Source: Halobacillus yeomjeoni (GTDB lineage Bacteria > Bacillota > Bacilli > Bacillales > Halobacillaceae). From it: a stretch of 64,000 nt of DNA. The translations under genes were made by a program, and so were the position numbers. The stretch is from contig NZ_JAIVAI010000002.1 of assembly GCF_020171525.1 (NCBI RefSeq), positions 124,001-188,000 of the forward strand, read 5' to 3'. Of this stretch, positions 16,189-24,504 are shown piece after piece. Under the pieces are notes generated by a model. It ran no database searches. It saw only the letters and a list, made by a program, of their open reading frames with translations, and was not told where the DNA came from. Position 1 is the first letter of the stretch. Each line of letters begins with the position of its first letter.

Positions 16189-17376
16189 ATGAAGCAGCAA
16201 TCTACTAGAAGCATTCTCTTAGGGGCAGCCTTTCTTATGGCTACCTCTGCCATCGGACCAGGATTTCTAACACAAACGACCCACTTTACAGATCAACTCG
16301 CCGCAAGCTTCGGTTTTGTCATTTTAATCTCCATCTTCATTGATATTGGTGCTCAACTTAACATATGGAGAATCATCGCCATATCAGAGAGACCTGCACA
16401 GGATATCGCCAATCGACTACTGCCAGGGCTGGGCATTGTCCTTTCCATCCTCATTGTGGCTGGTGGACTGGCTTTCAACATTGGAAATATCGCAGGTGCA
16501 GGGTTGGGGACGAACGTATTGTTCGGCGTATCCCCAGAGATGGGAGCCTTGTTCAGCGGCATTGTAGCCGTTGCCGTCTTTCTAGTTCGTGAAGCAGGAA
16601 AAGTGATGGACCGCTTTGCCCAGATTGCAGGTTTCACCATGATTGCCCTGACTATTTTTGTCATGTTTTCAGCGAACCCCCCTGTCGGTGAAGCTGTTAC
16701 AAAGACGTTTGTTCCTGAAACCATCGACTTTCTCGCCATTATTACACTGGTAGGTGGTACAGTCGGAGGATACATAACTTTTGCAGGAGGACACCGCCTC
16801 CTGGATGCTGGTGTAAAAGGAAAGGAATCTCTCGGACATGTGACAAAAAGTTCTGTTTCCGCTATCGGGATCGCATCCATCATGCGTATTTTCCTTTTCC
16901 TTGCTACACTCGGTGTCGTTTCATCAGGGATTGCACTGGATCCTTCCAACCCTCCGGCCTCTGTTTTCCAGGCTGCTGCTGGAAATGTCGGTTATAAAAT
17001 TTTCGGTATCATCATGTGGGCCGCTGCAGTAACCTCTGTTGTCGGAGCCGCTTATACATCTGTATCATTCATTCGTTCTTTCAGTAAAACGATCGACCGC
17101 AATCACAAATGGTTCATCGTCGGCTTCATTGTCGTTTCTACAGCCGTTTTTGCAACAGTCGGTAAACCTGTAAAAGTTTTGATCTTAGTCGGTTCCTTGA
17201 ATGGACTGATTTTACCGATTGCACTGAGTGTCATGTTGATTGCTGCTTATAAAACCAAAATCGTCGGTGATTATAAACACCCTCTTTGGCTGACTATTTT
17301 TGGTGCAGTCATCGTCGTTGCCATGTCCTACATGGGAATCATGTCCTTGATCGAAGGACTTCCTCAGCTGTTTTAA
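16189..17376 (+). CDS. NRAMP-family transporter, YcsG-like
   Basis: The 395-residue membrane protein has about eleven helices and belongs to the NRAMP superfamily, YcsG branch (ATSAIGPGFLTQTT at the first helix, where classical metal transporters have DPGN). The absence of the canonical Asp-Pro-Gly metal motif and the position as fourth gene of the pxp operon suggest that it transports an organic substrate or another ion linked to 5-oxoproline use; this is inference. AGGAGG and a 10-base gap tie it to pxpA. The operon's terminator (17589) is separated from the stop by an inserted MITE-like element. Confidence 0.88.
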   Translation: MKQQSTRSILLGAAFLMATSAIGPGFLTQTTHFTDQLAASFGFVILISIFIDIGAQLNIWRIIAISERPAQDIANRLLPGLGIVLSILIVAGGLAFNIGNIAGAGLGTNVLFGVSPEMGALFSGIVAVAVFLVREAGKVMDRFAQIAGFTMIALTIFVMFSANPPVGEAVTKTFVPETIDFLAIITLVGGTVGGYITFAGGHRLLDAGVKGKESLGHVTKSSVSAIGIASIMRIFLFLATLGVVSSGIALDPSNPPASVFQAAAGNVGYKIFGIIMWAAAVTSVVGAAYTSVSFIRSFSKTIDRNHKWFIVGFIVVSTAVFATVGKPVKVLILVGSLNGLILPIALSVMLIAAYKTKIVGDYKHPLWLTIFGAVIVVAMSYMGIMSLIEGLPQLF

Positions 17377-17391
17377 ACATTCTTAATGAAT

Positions 17392-17580
17392 GGCTCTGAT
17401 AAAGGCTGGTGTTGATATTTTAAACGATTACTAAATAGTCCCCGGAAGGCTTCAGCCTGAGGAGACTCACGATACCCCACGGAAAGCGAGTTATTCCCAA
17501 GGCCCCTTCACACTAATTCCTCTACGGAAATAGTTATGTGAGCTGCATGTAAAATAACAACATCAAGTATTATCAGAGCC
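17392..17580. mobile_element. MITE-like element, copy 2 (inserted between ycsG-like stop and its terminator)
   Basis: The 189-bp element starts GGCTCTGATAAAGGC and ends with the inverted TTATCAGAGCC; 11 terminal bases are inversely identical. Compared with copy 1, both ends carry the same T-to-A change (CTGATA for CTGTTA), so the ends evolved together or moved as a pair. AATGAAT directly flanks both sides (17385-17391, 17581-17587), a 7-bp, possibly originally 8-bp, duplication. The inside keeps a partial module A core (CCCCGGAAGGC, GAGGAGACTCAC, CCCCACGGAAAG). Confidence 0.75.
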
Positions 17581-17588
17581 AATGAATG

Positions 17589-17622
17589 AGAAACTCAGAG
17601 TAATAAACTCTGAGTTTCTTCA
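17589..17622 (+). terminator. Terminator of the pxp operon
   Basis: GAAACTCAGAGT pairs with ACTCTGAGTTTC, followed by TTCATTTC. It lies beyond the MITE-like insertion. Confidence 0.82.
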
Positions 17623-17696
17623 TTTCATAGACCATTAGACGGTTACATGATTTAAGAGTAGACTGGTAATTACATCCACTATGAGGAGGTAAACTT

Positions 17697-18359
17697 ATGG
17701 AAGAACAGAATAAATGGAGAAAAGTTGATGACTATTTCACGGATCGGTTAAATTTAACCGATTCTCAATTGGACGAAGTATTGGAAAACAATGCCGATTC
17801 CGGACTTCCACCTATTGATGTTTCCAGAACCCAGGCGAAGATGCTTCAACTATTAATCAAGCTGCAAGGAGCACGACGTGTCCTGGAGTTCGGAACCCTA
17901 GGGGGCTACAGCAGCATAGCGATGGCTGAGGGGCTTCCAGAGGATGGTCACGTGGTCTCTTTAGAAGCCAGCAAAAAACATGCGGATGTTGCCAGATCCA
18001 ACGTTCAAAAAGCCGGGCTCAGCCACAAAATCACGGTCCATGTCGGTCCAGCTCTTGAAACCCTTCCTACGCTCAGTAACGAACCTCCTTTTGACTTCAT
18101 TTTTATTGATGCTGATAAAAAGAATAATCCTGCCTACGTCGAGTGGTCGTTGAAATTAGGAAAACCAGGGGCTTGCTTAGTTGTTGATAATGTCGTCCGG
18201 GGTGGAGAGGTGCTGGATGACCAAAGTTCTGATGAGAACATACAAGGAATCAGGAAGATGTTTGACTATATTCATGATCATCCAAAAATCGATGCCACTG
18301 CTATTCAGACCGTGGGATCGAAAGAATATGATGGCTTTTTACTCGCTATAATCAAGTAG
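17697..18359 (+). CDS. SAM-dependent O-methyltransferase (family 3)
   Basis: The 220-residue class I methyltransferase resembles the caffeoyl-CoA/catechol O-methyltransferase-like family. Motif I VLEFGTLGGYSSIAMA lies near residues 62-77, the acidic end of strand 2 is SLEAS, and the metal-binding region FIFIDADKKN and VVDNVV (Asp residues near 140-165) is intact. Residues before 50 form the N-terminal helical cap. GGAGG precedes ATG. A terminator directly follows. The acceptor is unknown. Confidence 0.9.
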   Translation: MEEQNKWRKVDDYFTDRLNLTDSQLDEVLENNADSGLPPIDVSRTQAKMLQLLIKLQGARRVLEFGTLGGYSSIAMAEGLPEDGHVVSLEASKKHADVARSNVQKAGLSHKITVHVGPALETLPTLSNEPPFDFIFIDADKKNNPAYVEWSLKLGKPGACLVVDNVVRGGEVLDDQSSDENIQGIRKMFDYIHDHPKIDATAIQTVGSKEYDGFLLAIIK

Positions 18360-18365
18360 GACTAA

Positions 18366-18405
18366 AAAAAACAGCCGAATGAGCATGTCTCTAACGGCTG
18401 TTTTT
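18366..18405. terminator. Terminator between convergent methyltransferase and phosphotransferase genes
   Basis: AAACAGCCG pairs with CGGCTGTTT, with A8 and T5 flanks, so it can work in both directions. Confidence 0.85.
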
Positions 18406-18408
18406 CTA

Positions 18409-19272
18409 TTACAAGTAATCTTTCATCCCATTTTCAAAAGCTTGATCATCCTTATTCCTCAGCCCGTGAAGTGCTTCTTGGAGTGCGAACGTGCTTTGAT
18501 AAAATTTTGCCCGGTCAAAAATACGATCATCATCAAAATAATGTTCCAGACATTTTATTGTAAATTCATCTCCATAACTGGCTGCTAAACCAGCAAAATC
18601 ATAGGCTGGATCTCCGTATGAAGTTTCTCCAAAGTCTATGATTCCCGTTATTTGGTGATTGTGAGAAGACCATAAAATATTTGATGCTCCAAAATCCCCG
18701 TGTATCAAAACTGAATCAATTGACACTCCATATCCAATGAATCGGTTGAAGCGACTGGTGATCCGTGCTTTGGCTTTTTCGTTCATATATGGAAACAAGT
18801 TATTCTGAATGTTTATGTACAACTGTTTCATCCAGCATCCAAGGGGCTCATTTTGATTAGTAAAAAGTCCATCAGCAGAAGTAGAATGCAGCTCTTTTAA
18901 AAACCCTCCCAGTTGCGAAGCCAAGTGCTTGAGAACATCCTTATTCTCAATAGTATCGAAGGATTCTTTCCATAATGGATACCCCTCTATCCGCGGGTAA
19001 CCAATAAAAACGCGCCCCACATCTTCTGTGTGGATATTCATATAAAGAGGATCCGGAACAGATAGGCTGACCTTTTCCTTCACATGATTCAAGACCCTCA
19101 CTTCTTTTCTCATCTTTTCTACACCTTCCACGTACTTTGGAAAACGATATACTATATCGCCATCCGCTATATACACATCATTATTCTGACCTACCGGATT
19201 CTTCTGCAAGTCCTGTATCTTCACACTTGGAAAAACACGGTTTATCCGATTGCGGATTTCACTTACTTTCAT
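18409..19272 (-). CDS. Aminoglycoside phosphotransferase (APH) family kinase
   Basis: The 287-residue protein has the APH/choline-kinase fold: an N-terminal lobe with NDVYIADGDIVYRFPK, the catalytic loop LIHGDFGASNILW, and the metal-binding IIDFGETSYGDPAYDFA. It phosphorylates a small molecule with ATP or GTP. It is most like APH(2'')-type proteins, but resistance cannot be claimed from sequence; many chromosomal members are housekeeping enzymes. The start ATG 19272 has GGAGG 5 bases upstream and overlaps the end of the upstream acetyltransferase gene by 14 bases, so the two are coupled. Confidence 0.85.
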   Translation of the reverse strand: MKVSEIRNRINRVFPSVKIQDLQKNPVGQNNDVYIADGDIVYRFPKYVEGVEKMRKEVRVLNHVKEKVSLSVPDPLYMNIHTEDVGRVFIGYPRIEGYPLWKESFDTIENKDVLKHLASQLGGFLKELHSTSADGLFTNQNEPLGCWMKQLYINIQNNLFPYMNEKAKARITSRFNRFIGYGVSIDSVLIHGDFGASNILWSSHNHQITGIIDFGETSYGDPAYDFAGLAASYGDEFTIKCLEHYFDDDRIFDRAKFYQSTFALQEALHGLRNKDDQAFENGMKDYL

Positions 19273-19837
19273 AGACTCCTCCACTTGACGTTTCTGTCAT
19301 CATCCAATCCTTTATGAGCATTCCATAAACCACATGATTGACATGTCGATCGTAAAGGAAGGCAGCATCACGAATGATCCCTTCCTGTTTAAAGCCCAAG
19401 CGTTCAGGTACTGCCCGGCTTTTCACGTTCTCTTCTGCGGCTCTTATTTCTATTCGATTCATCCCCATTTGTTTGAACGCATAGTCAAAGATCACTTGGC
19501 AGGAACGTGTCAATAAACCCTTACCAGCATATTCTGAACCCATCCAGTACCCGATGCTCGCTTTATTGTTCATCCAATCCAATTCATGAAAATCGACGAT
19601 TCCTGCTATTTTATTTTTATATAGAATACATATCGTCCACCCATTATTTTCTGCATATCGGTTCATACAGTATTGGATATACTCTTTGGTATCCTGTACA
19701 GATTCCGTTTCATGAATCCAAGGAAGCCAGGTTTGAAGATGGGATCGGGATCTGTCTGACAGATTGAACAATTCCTCCGCGTCTTTGAACTCTAACGGCT
19801 TTAAAGTTAAATCTTGATCTATTATATATTTAAACAT
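19259..19837 (-). CDS. GNAT acetyltransferase, RimL/YdaF-like
   Basis: The 192-residue N-acetyltransferase has the RimJ/RimL pattern: LTLKPLEFKDAEELFNLSDRSR, ASIGYWMGSEYAGKGLLTRSC (acetyl-CoA-binding loop), RIEIRAAEENVKSRAVPERLGF and the C-terminal strand HVNHVVYGML. These enzymes acetylate ribosomal proteins or small amines. AGGGGGA lies before the ATG. The downstream APH gene overlaps its end, and the pair may modify the same kind of amino compound; that is inference. Confidence 0.88.
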   Translation of the reverse strand: MFKYIIDQDLTLKPLEFKDAEELFNLSDRSRSHLQTWLPWIHETESVQDTKEYIQYCMNRYAENNGWTICILYKNKIAGIVDFHELDWMNNKASIGYWMGSEYAGKGLLTRSCQVIFDYAFKQMGMNRIEIRAAEENVKSRAVPERLGFKQEGIIRDAAFLYDRHVNHVVYGMLIKDWMMTETSSGGVYESK

Positions 19838-19901
19838 CTTAATCCCCCTGAGCAGCTGTTACTTTTGCAGTTATAGAACCTGCGGATAGCTTTCTATACA
19901 A

Positions 19902-19943
19902 AAGGGCTGATATTTCAAGTGCACTCTTGAAACGTCAGCCCTC
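19902..19943 (-). terminator. Terminator of the enoyl-CoA hydratase gene
   Basis: A 17-bp stem (AGGGCTGA-t-ATTTCAAG with its inverse) is followed on the minus strand by TTTTG. Confidence 0.8.
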
Positions 19944-19949
19944 ATTCAA

Positions 19950-20744
19950 TTATCCCCTTAAGTTCCCAGAGAAAGCAGGTTTACGTTTTTCTTTAAACGC
20001 CTGCACACCCTCCTGGTGGTCCGAAGTCGTAGACATCATCGTCTGTGTTATCCGTTCCTGAGTCAAAATCGCAGCTAGATCTGCGTGCTGGGCTTGATCT
20101 ACAAGTTTTTTCATCATTCCCATGGCACGCCCCGGCCCTTTGGCAAGTTCAACGGCATAATTACTCACTTCTTCTTCCAACTTTTCAATTGGATATATGC
20201 GATTCACCAATCCCCATTCGATTGCTGTTTCTACAGGCAATGGTTCGGCTCTGAACAATAGCTCTTTTGCCCGGTATGGTCCCAGCAACCTTGATAAGAA
20301 GTAATGTCCTCCAGCATCTGCGACTAACCCGACTTGAGCAAAGCTAAGGGCGAATTGTGTCCCCTCTGCAGCTAAGATTTGATCACAGGCTAAAGCAAGA
20401 TTGAACCCTGCTCCTGCAGCATATCCATGGACAGCTGCAAGGACAGGTTTATCAAGCTCTTTTATCGTTAAAATCAATTGATTCAATTCTCCAAGGTGAT
20501 TATAAATATCATCAGAAGAATAGTCTTCCATCGCTTTTACATCCCCACCTGCAGAGAAAGCACGTCCAGCACCAGATATGACGACAACTCGGACCTCATC
20601 ATTCAGTGCCGCTTCTCTTAATGCTTCTTTTAGTCCAAGCAGCATTTCATCAGAAAAAGCGTTCAATGAATCCGGACGATTTAACACACACGATAAAATT
20701 GGGCCTTTATTATGTACCTCCAAATGTTCGTTTCCTAATTGCAC
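19950..20744 (-). CDS. Enoyl-CoA hydratase/isomerase family protein
   Basis: The 264-residue crotonase-fold enzyme has oxyanion-hole segments SGAGRAFSAGGDVKAM (about 58-73) and HGYAAGAGFNLALACD (about 106-121). The catalytic Glu positions of true hydratases are partly replaced (VGLVADAGG), so it may be an isomerase or other crotonase. The start is taken as GTG 20744, 9 bases after AAGGAG; the in-frame ATG 20753 touches the ribosome binding site. The neighbouring acyl-CoA thioesterase gene suggests fatty acyl-CoA breakdown. Confidence 0.87.
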   Translation of the reverse strand: MQLGNEHLEVHNKGPILSCVLNRPDSLNAFSDEMLLGLKEALREAALNDEVRVVVISGAGRAFSAGGDVKAMEDYSSDDIYNHLGELNQLILTIKELDKPVLAAVHGYAAGAGFNLALACDQILAAEGTQFALSFAQVGLVADAGGHYFLSRLLGPYRAKELLFRAEPLPVETAIEWGLVNRIYPIEKLEEEVSNYAVELAKGPGRAMGMMKKLVDQAQHADLAAILTQERITQTMMSTTSDHQEGVQAFKEKRKPAFSGNLRG

Positions 20745-20848
20745 AGCAAACATCTCCTTTAGTTGAGGTATTTTGCACCTTCTTACTCTTTACAGAACAT
20801 TTCCCGGGAAATTGTCGAATGGACGCTGATTTACTTGATAAGAACCGG

Positions 20849-21247
20849 CTACTTTGCAGCTAGTGAATGACTTTGCAGTTTTTCCTTCATTGCTTCAGAG
20901 AGCGGTGTGCTTGTTTGATTTTTAAAATCAAAATGAACGAGCACTGATGAGCCTTTAGCCACCAGCTCTCCGGATTCTTTTTCATAATGTTCCTGTTCCA
21001 AATGGAAACTTGAATTTCCGATTTTACTAATGTGACTCTTGATGGTCAGTGTCTGGCCGAAAAACACCTGCTGGATAAATTCACAATTAATGGAGGCCAG
21101 TATGAAGCTCCAATCACCATCTACAAGCTGCAAGTCTCTAATGAATTGTATTCTGGCATCTTCCATGTAAACAAAGAAATTGTTGTTATTTACATGGCCA
21201 AGCAGATCTGTTTCACAAAAACGGACTTTCACTTCATGTTCGTGCAT
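20849..21247 (-). CDS. Acyl-CoA thioesterase, 4HBT hotdog family
   Basis: The 132-residue 4-hydroxybenzoyl-CoA thioesterase-like protein shows VKVRFCETDLLGHVNNNNFFVYMEDARIQF. The Asp of TDLLGHVNN is the expected catalytic acid. It hydrolyses acyl-CoA in the cytoplasm. The start at ATG 21247 has GAGAGAGG upstream. It is encoded upstream of the enoyl-CoA hydratase with a 104-base gap on the same strand. A TGAATG-AA-CATTCA palindrome lies about 105 bases upstream and resembles sites of TetR-type fatty acid regulators. Confidence 0.88.
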   Translation of the reverse strand: MHEHEVKVRFCETDLLGHVNNNNFFVYMEDARIQFIRDLQLVDGDWSFILASINCEFIQQVFFGQTLTIKSHISKIGNSSFHLEQEHYEKESGELVAKGSSVLVHFDFKNQTSTPLSEAMKEKLQSHSLAAK

Positions 21248-21353
21248 AACCTCTCTCCTCTTCAGAACATTTTTCAAATCTAGTCGTGTGTCACTTTTGT
21301 TTTCTGTTTCACCAATTCCATTTTATACCTGAAATTCAGAATATTCAACAAAA

Positions 21354-21367
21354 ATGAATGAACATTC
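21354..21367. promoter_or_regulatory. Possible FadR(YsiA)-like operator
   Basis: TGAATG and CATTCA are separated by AA, between the divergent thioesterase and 21456 genes. The Bacillus FadR consensus has similar arms with a longer spacer, so this is tentative. Confidence 0.35.
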
Positions 21368-21455
21368 ACCTTTTTGCGACATTAGATTCATAAATCGACT
21401 CCAAACACATACGTATGAATTGTAGGACATAATTTACCAGGAGGAGATTGATGAA

Positions 21456-21758
21456 ATGAGTGATAAAAAAGAGCACTCCCACTCGTATAATGAGTCCTCA
21501 GGCAGAAAAGAGGAGGGCTTTATCAAAGGAGTTTCAAAAGAAGCCAATGATTTGATCCACAATACGGTCGACACCTCTGGAAAAATCTTAAAGTCCATCA
21601 CCGTCGAAGGCGGGTTGATCGGAAAGACCATCGACTCTTCAGGTAATATCGTGAAAAAAGCATCGGAAAAAGGAACTGATGCGATTGGGAAGACCATAGA
21701 TACGTCCTCTAAAGCGTTCAAGTCGATAAAAGATAAAACCTTTAATAGGAAGAAATGA
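21456..21758 (+). CDS. Hypothetical repetitive hydrophilic protein
   Basis: The 100-residue protein is built of imperfect repeats of a GK-x-IDTSGK-type unit (DTSGKILKSIT, GKTIDSSGNIVKKAS, GKTIDTSSKAFKSIK), with roughly 11-residue periodicity, many Lys, Ser, Thr and Gly, and no transmembrane segment. This periodicity recalls LEA-like or amphipathic-helix proteins, but I recognise no family. AGGAGGAG precedes the ATG. It is monocistronic with its own terminator. A stress or spore-associated role would be a guess. Confidence 0.7.
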   Translation: MSDKKEHSHSYNESSGRKEEGFIKGVSKEANDLIHNTVDTSGKILKSITVEGGLIGKTIDSSGNIVKKASEKGTDAIGKTIDTSSKAFKSIKDKTFNRKK

Positions 21759-21761
21759 TAA

Positions 21762-21799
21762 AAAGACTACCAACCATGCGGGGTTGGTAGTCTTTTTTT
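21762..21799 (+). terminator. Terminator of 21456-21758
   Basis: AAAGACTACCAACC pairs with GGTTGGTAGTCTTT, followed by T7. Confidence 0.92.
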
Positions 21800-21886
21800 G
21801 ATAGAAGAAACGCCTCGTCATTGACGTCTCTTGCAGGGAAAATATTCATGGTGTGGTCCGCCATGAGTCTATAAAACTATGTTTAT

Positions 21887-21899
21887 AGATAGTCTATCT
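21887..21899. promoter_or_regulatory. Palindrome upstream of the coat protein gene
   Basis: AGATAG-t-CTATCT is perfectly symmetrical and 140 bases before the CotY/CotZ start. It could be an operator. I see no firm sigma-K promoter; CATAGAAATA near 22000 is only partly like the -10. Confidence 0.3.
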
Positions 21900-22038
21900 T
21901 ATGTTTTTTCGGTAGTTTTGGCTTGGCATATATCCTATAACTCTCTCTTTTTTCCAATAAATAGACGACTGTACAAGCACGTTCTCTATTTTTTCATAGA
22001 AATATATAGACTTACAATAAAAAGGAGAGATTTATAGA

Positions 22039-22545
22039 ATGAGTTGTTACCACTCAGATGGCTGTAAAAAAGACAAATGTATCCGCGACATCGTCAGAGA
22101 TATCGTCAAAGCTCAAGATGAGGTAGCTGAGCGCGAGCACAGTTGCAGCACAAGTTGCGAGCAGTCCATTCGTGAGCTTCTTTCACCAACTGCGAACGAA
22201 AACCAGAAGACTACCATTCCAGTCATGTTATACACAAAGGACTCTGAAATCTTTAAAGCTGAAGGGTACAAGAGTCTTGGTGGAAAACAATGGTTGGTCA
22301 AAACCAAAGTCTTCAAAGTGAAAAAATTCGTTGAGGGCAGTCGTCATTGTGTCAAATTGGAATTGCTTAAACCTATCAAGCATTCTCCATCATCTACAGT
22401 ATCTACACCTTGCAGAAAGAAACATGTGGATGAGTTCAAGTCCACAGGAATCTGTATCACTGTTGACTTGAAATGCTTCTGTGGAATCGCTTGTCTGGAG
22501 CCAATTACTCCAGAGCCGGTTACTTCAGGAGACCTTGAATGCTAA
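22039..22545 (+). CDS. CotY/CotZ-family spore coat protein
   Basis: The 168-residue cysteine-rich protein (about 14 Cys) has the CotY/CotZ layout: an N-terminal CIRDIVRDIVKAQDE block, then IPVMLYTKDSEIFKAEGY and the C-terminal STGICITVDLKCFCGIACLEP block. CotY and CotZ build the crust, the outermost layer of the spore coat, by disulfide-linked self-assembly. Because CotY and CotZ are close paralogues, I give no symbol. AAAGGAGAG precedes ATG. It stands alone rather than in a cotVWXYZ cluster. Expression in the mother cell under sigma-K is expected from the family. Confidence 0.9.
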   Translation: MSCYHSDGCKKDKCIRDIVRDIVKAQDEVAEREHSCSTSCEQSIRELLSPTANENQKTTIPVMLYTKDSEIFKAEGYKSLGGKQWLVKTKVFKVKKFVEGSRHCVKLELLKPIKHSPSSTVSTPCRKKHVDEFKSTGICITVDLKCFCGIACLEPITPEPVTSGDLEC

Positions 22546-22549
22546 ATAG

Positions 22550-22582
22550 AAAACCCAGGATGCGTGCATCCTGGGTTTTATT
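22550..22582. terminator. Terminator between coat and DinB genes
   Basis: AAAACCCAGGATG pairs with CATCCTGGGTTTT; the hairpin reaches the stop of the convergent DinB gene. Confidence 0.9.
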
Positions 22583-23046
22583 TATCCTCTGACAACTGGA
22601 GAGGACGTCCACGTACCGAACTGCTTACGTATATGCACGATCTGACCGATATGGTAAGCATTATGGATCAACAAATGAGAAATCGTTTCTGCCCACTTTT
22701 CCAATTTTTCATCACTGCACATACGAAGCTGCCGACGGAACTTGATCATACATTCCTGATAGTTTTTGACCGTTTGTTCCCACGTCAAGCCATCATGATT
22801 TTGAAACGTATCGTAGTAACGGGGGTAATCTGGTATTTCTTCACCACAAAAGCGGCATAAATACCGATAATTGTAAAAGTAAAGGTGAGAGACAAGTTCA
22901 AAAATAGAATTCGACTGACCATCATCGGGTTTCTCATTTGCCTGATATTCAGTAAGATCTTTCACTGCTAAATTAAAACATACAAACCAATTATTTTCGT
23001 CATAAATGGCGGCAAGCTGTTCAAGTAAAACATTCCTTAAAGTCAT
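22582..23046 (-). CDS. DinB/DUF664-like four-helix protein
   Basis: The 154-residue protein has the DinB/YfiT four-helix fold with likely metal-binding His residues in ELVSHLYFYNYRYL and in the C-terminal HNAYHIGQIVHIRK block. These proteins bind divalent metal and some act as thiol-dependent transferases; the substrate here is unknown. I start at ATG 23046, 8 bases after GGAGG; three upstream in-frame ATG codons are too close to or ahead of that site. Confidence 0.82.
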   Translation of the reverse strand: MTLRNVLLEQLAAIYDENNWFVCFNLAVKDLTEYQANEKPDDGQSNSIFELVSHLYFYNYRYLCRFCGEEIPDYPRYYDTFQNHDGLTWEQTVKNYQECMIKFRRQLRMCSDEKLEKWAETISHLLIHNAYHIGQIVHIRKQFGTWTSSPVVRG

Positions 23047-23174
23047 TTTCATCGCCTCCATAGTCATCTCTAGTTTAATTTCGTCATTTATCGACCCGAA
23101 TCCTTCTTTTGTCCTATGGGAATAAGAGGAAATAGACTATGTATAAGTTTTAAAGAATGCTCAACATAACCAAA

Positions 23175-23208
23175 ATAAAAAAGGGAAACTCCTGAGAGTT
23201 TCCCTTTA
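23175..23208 (-). terminator. Terminator of proHJA
   Basis: AAAGGGAAACTC pairs with GAGTTTCCCTTT; on the minus strand TTTTTTATTTT follows. Confidence 0.9.
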
Positions 23209-23224
23209 TCACTATCAGATTGTT

Positions 23225-24484
23225 TTATCGGATTTGGCCAGTACCTTTCATTAGGAACTTAACCGTTGTCAACGCTGGAAGACCCATTGGTCCACGTGCG
23301 TGTAACTTCTGAGTAGAAATACCGATTTCTGCACCGAATCCAAGCGCTCCACCGTCTGTGAAACGGGTAGATGCATTGTGGTAAAGTGCTGCAGCGTCTA
23401 CAAGTGCAAAGAACTTGTCAGCTGCTTCCTGGTTTTCTGTAACGATTGCTTCAGAGTGTTTCGTTCCGTACGTTTCGATGTGAGTAATGGCATCTGTCAG
23501 ATCGTCTACAGCTTTTACAGCGATGTCTGTGCTTAGATATTCATTTGCCCAGTCTTCTTCGCCAGCAAGGACGGATCCTGGAATGATATTCATCACGTGT
23601 TCATCACCGTGTACGTGGATGTCGTTTTCTTTCAAGGCTTTGATCAATGCTTCATTGTTGGCAGCCAACCACTCTTTGTGGACGACCAGAGTTTCTGCTG
23701 CGTTACATACCGCCGGGCGGTCAGTTTTTGCGTTCACAAGAATATTGATTGCTTTTTCTACATCGGCATCTTTGTCGATATAGATGTGGCAGTTTCCGAC
23801 ACCTGTTTCAAGTACAGGTACAGTAGCATTTTCAACAACAGCTTGGATCAGCTTGCCACCGCCACGTGGAATCAATACGTCGATATGCTCTTTCATTGTG
23901 AACATTTCGTTGGTTGCAGAGCGGTCCGTGGATGCGATGAATTGTACTGCTTCTTTAGGAATTTTTGTTTCTGCCAGTCCTTTGTGCATCACTTCAACGA
24001 TGGCCTTGTTGGAGTTGATGGCAGATGAACCACCTTTCAGCACAATAGCGTTACCTGATTTAAGAGCAAGGCCGGTAGCATCTACTGTTACGTTCGGGCG
24101 TGCTTCGTAAATCATGCCGATGACGCCAAGTGGTACGGTCACTTTTTCGACCTGAAGATCATTTTCCAATGTCCAGTCAGATAGAACCTGACCAGTTGGG
24201 TCTTCAAGCTCAGAAACTTCACGAAGACCTTGGGCAAAATCAGCGATACGTTCTTTTGATAGAGACAGACGGTCCATGAACGCCTCGGTGAAGCCTTTTT
24301 CACGTCCATTTTCCAAGTCTTTTTCGTTGGCTGCAAGAATGGTTTCATACTCGCGCTCAAGAACATCAGCCAAATGGTTCAACGCTTCGTTCTTTTCCTC
24401 TTTAGAAAGGATCATCAGTGTTTTAGAAGCTTTCTTCGCTTCTATCGCTTGTGCTTCAACATTTACTTTCGTTGTTTGTGTCAT
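23225..24484 (-). CDS. proA: Gamma-glutamyl phosphate reductase ProA
   Basis: ProA reduces gamma-glutamyl phosphate to glutamate-5-semialdehyde with NADPH, step 2 of proline synthesis. The 419-residue aldehyde-dehydrogenase-fold protein carries VPLGVIGMIYEARPNVT and KSGNAIVLKGGSSA. The catalytic Cys is in DRPAVCNAAETL and the C-terminal FTDGGALGFGAEIGISTQKLHARGPMGL block is intact. The ATG at 24484 follows AGGAGG by 6 bases. It is the last gene of a proH-proJ-proA unit; in Halobacillus halophilus this operon makes proline as a compatible solute at high salinity. Confidence 0.96.
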   Translation of the reverse strand: MTQTTKVNVEAQAIEAKKASKTLMILSKEEKNEALNHLADVLEREYETILAANEKDLENGREKGFTEAFMDRLSLSKERIADFAQGLREVSELEDPTGQVLSDWTLENDLQVEKVTVPLGVIGMIYEARPNVTVDATGLALKSGNAIVLKGGSSAINSNKAIVEVMHKGLAETKIPKEAVQFIASTDRSATNEMFTMKEHIDVLIPRGGGKLIQAVVENATVPVLETGVGNCHIYIDKDADVEKAINILVNAKTDRPAVCNAAETLVVHKEWLAANNEALIKALKENDIHVHGDEHVMNIIPGSVLAGEEDWANEYLSTDIAVKAVDDLTDAITHIETYGTKHSEAIVTENQEAADKFFALVDAAALYHNASTRFTDGGALGFGAEIGISTQKLHARGPMGLPALTTVKFLMKGTGQIR

Positions 24485-24504
24485 CAAAGACCTCCTTGAG
24501 AATT

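Noticed and set aside
18409-19272. Aminoglycoside resistance gene
   Set aside because: The APH fold is clear, but chromosomal context and lack of mobile markers do not support a resistance claim.
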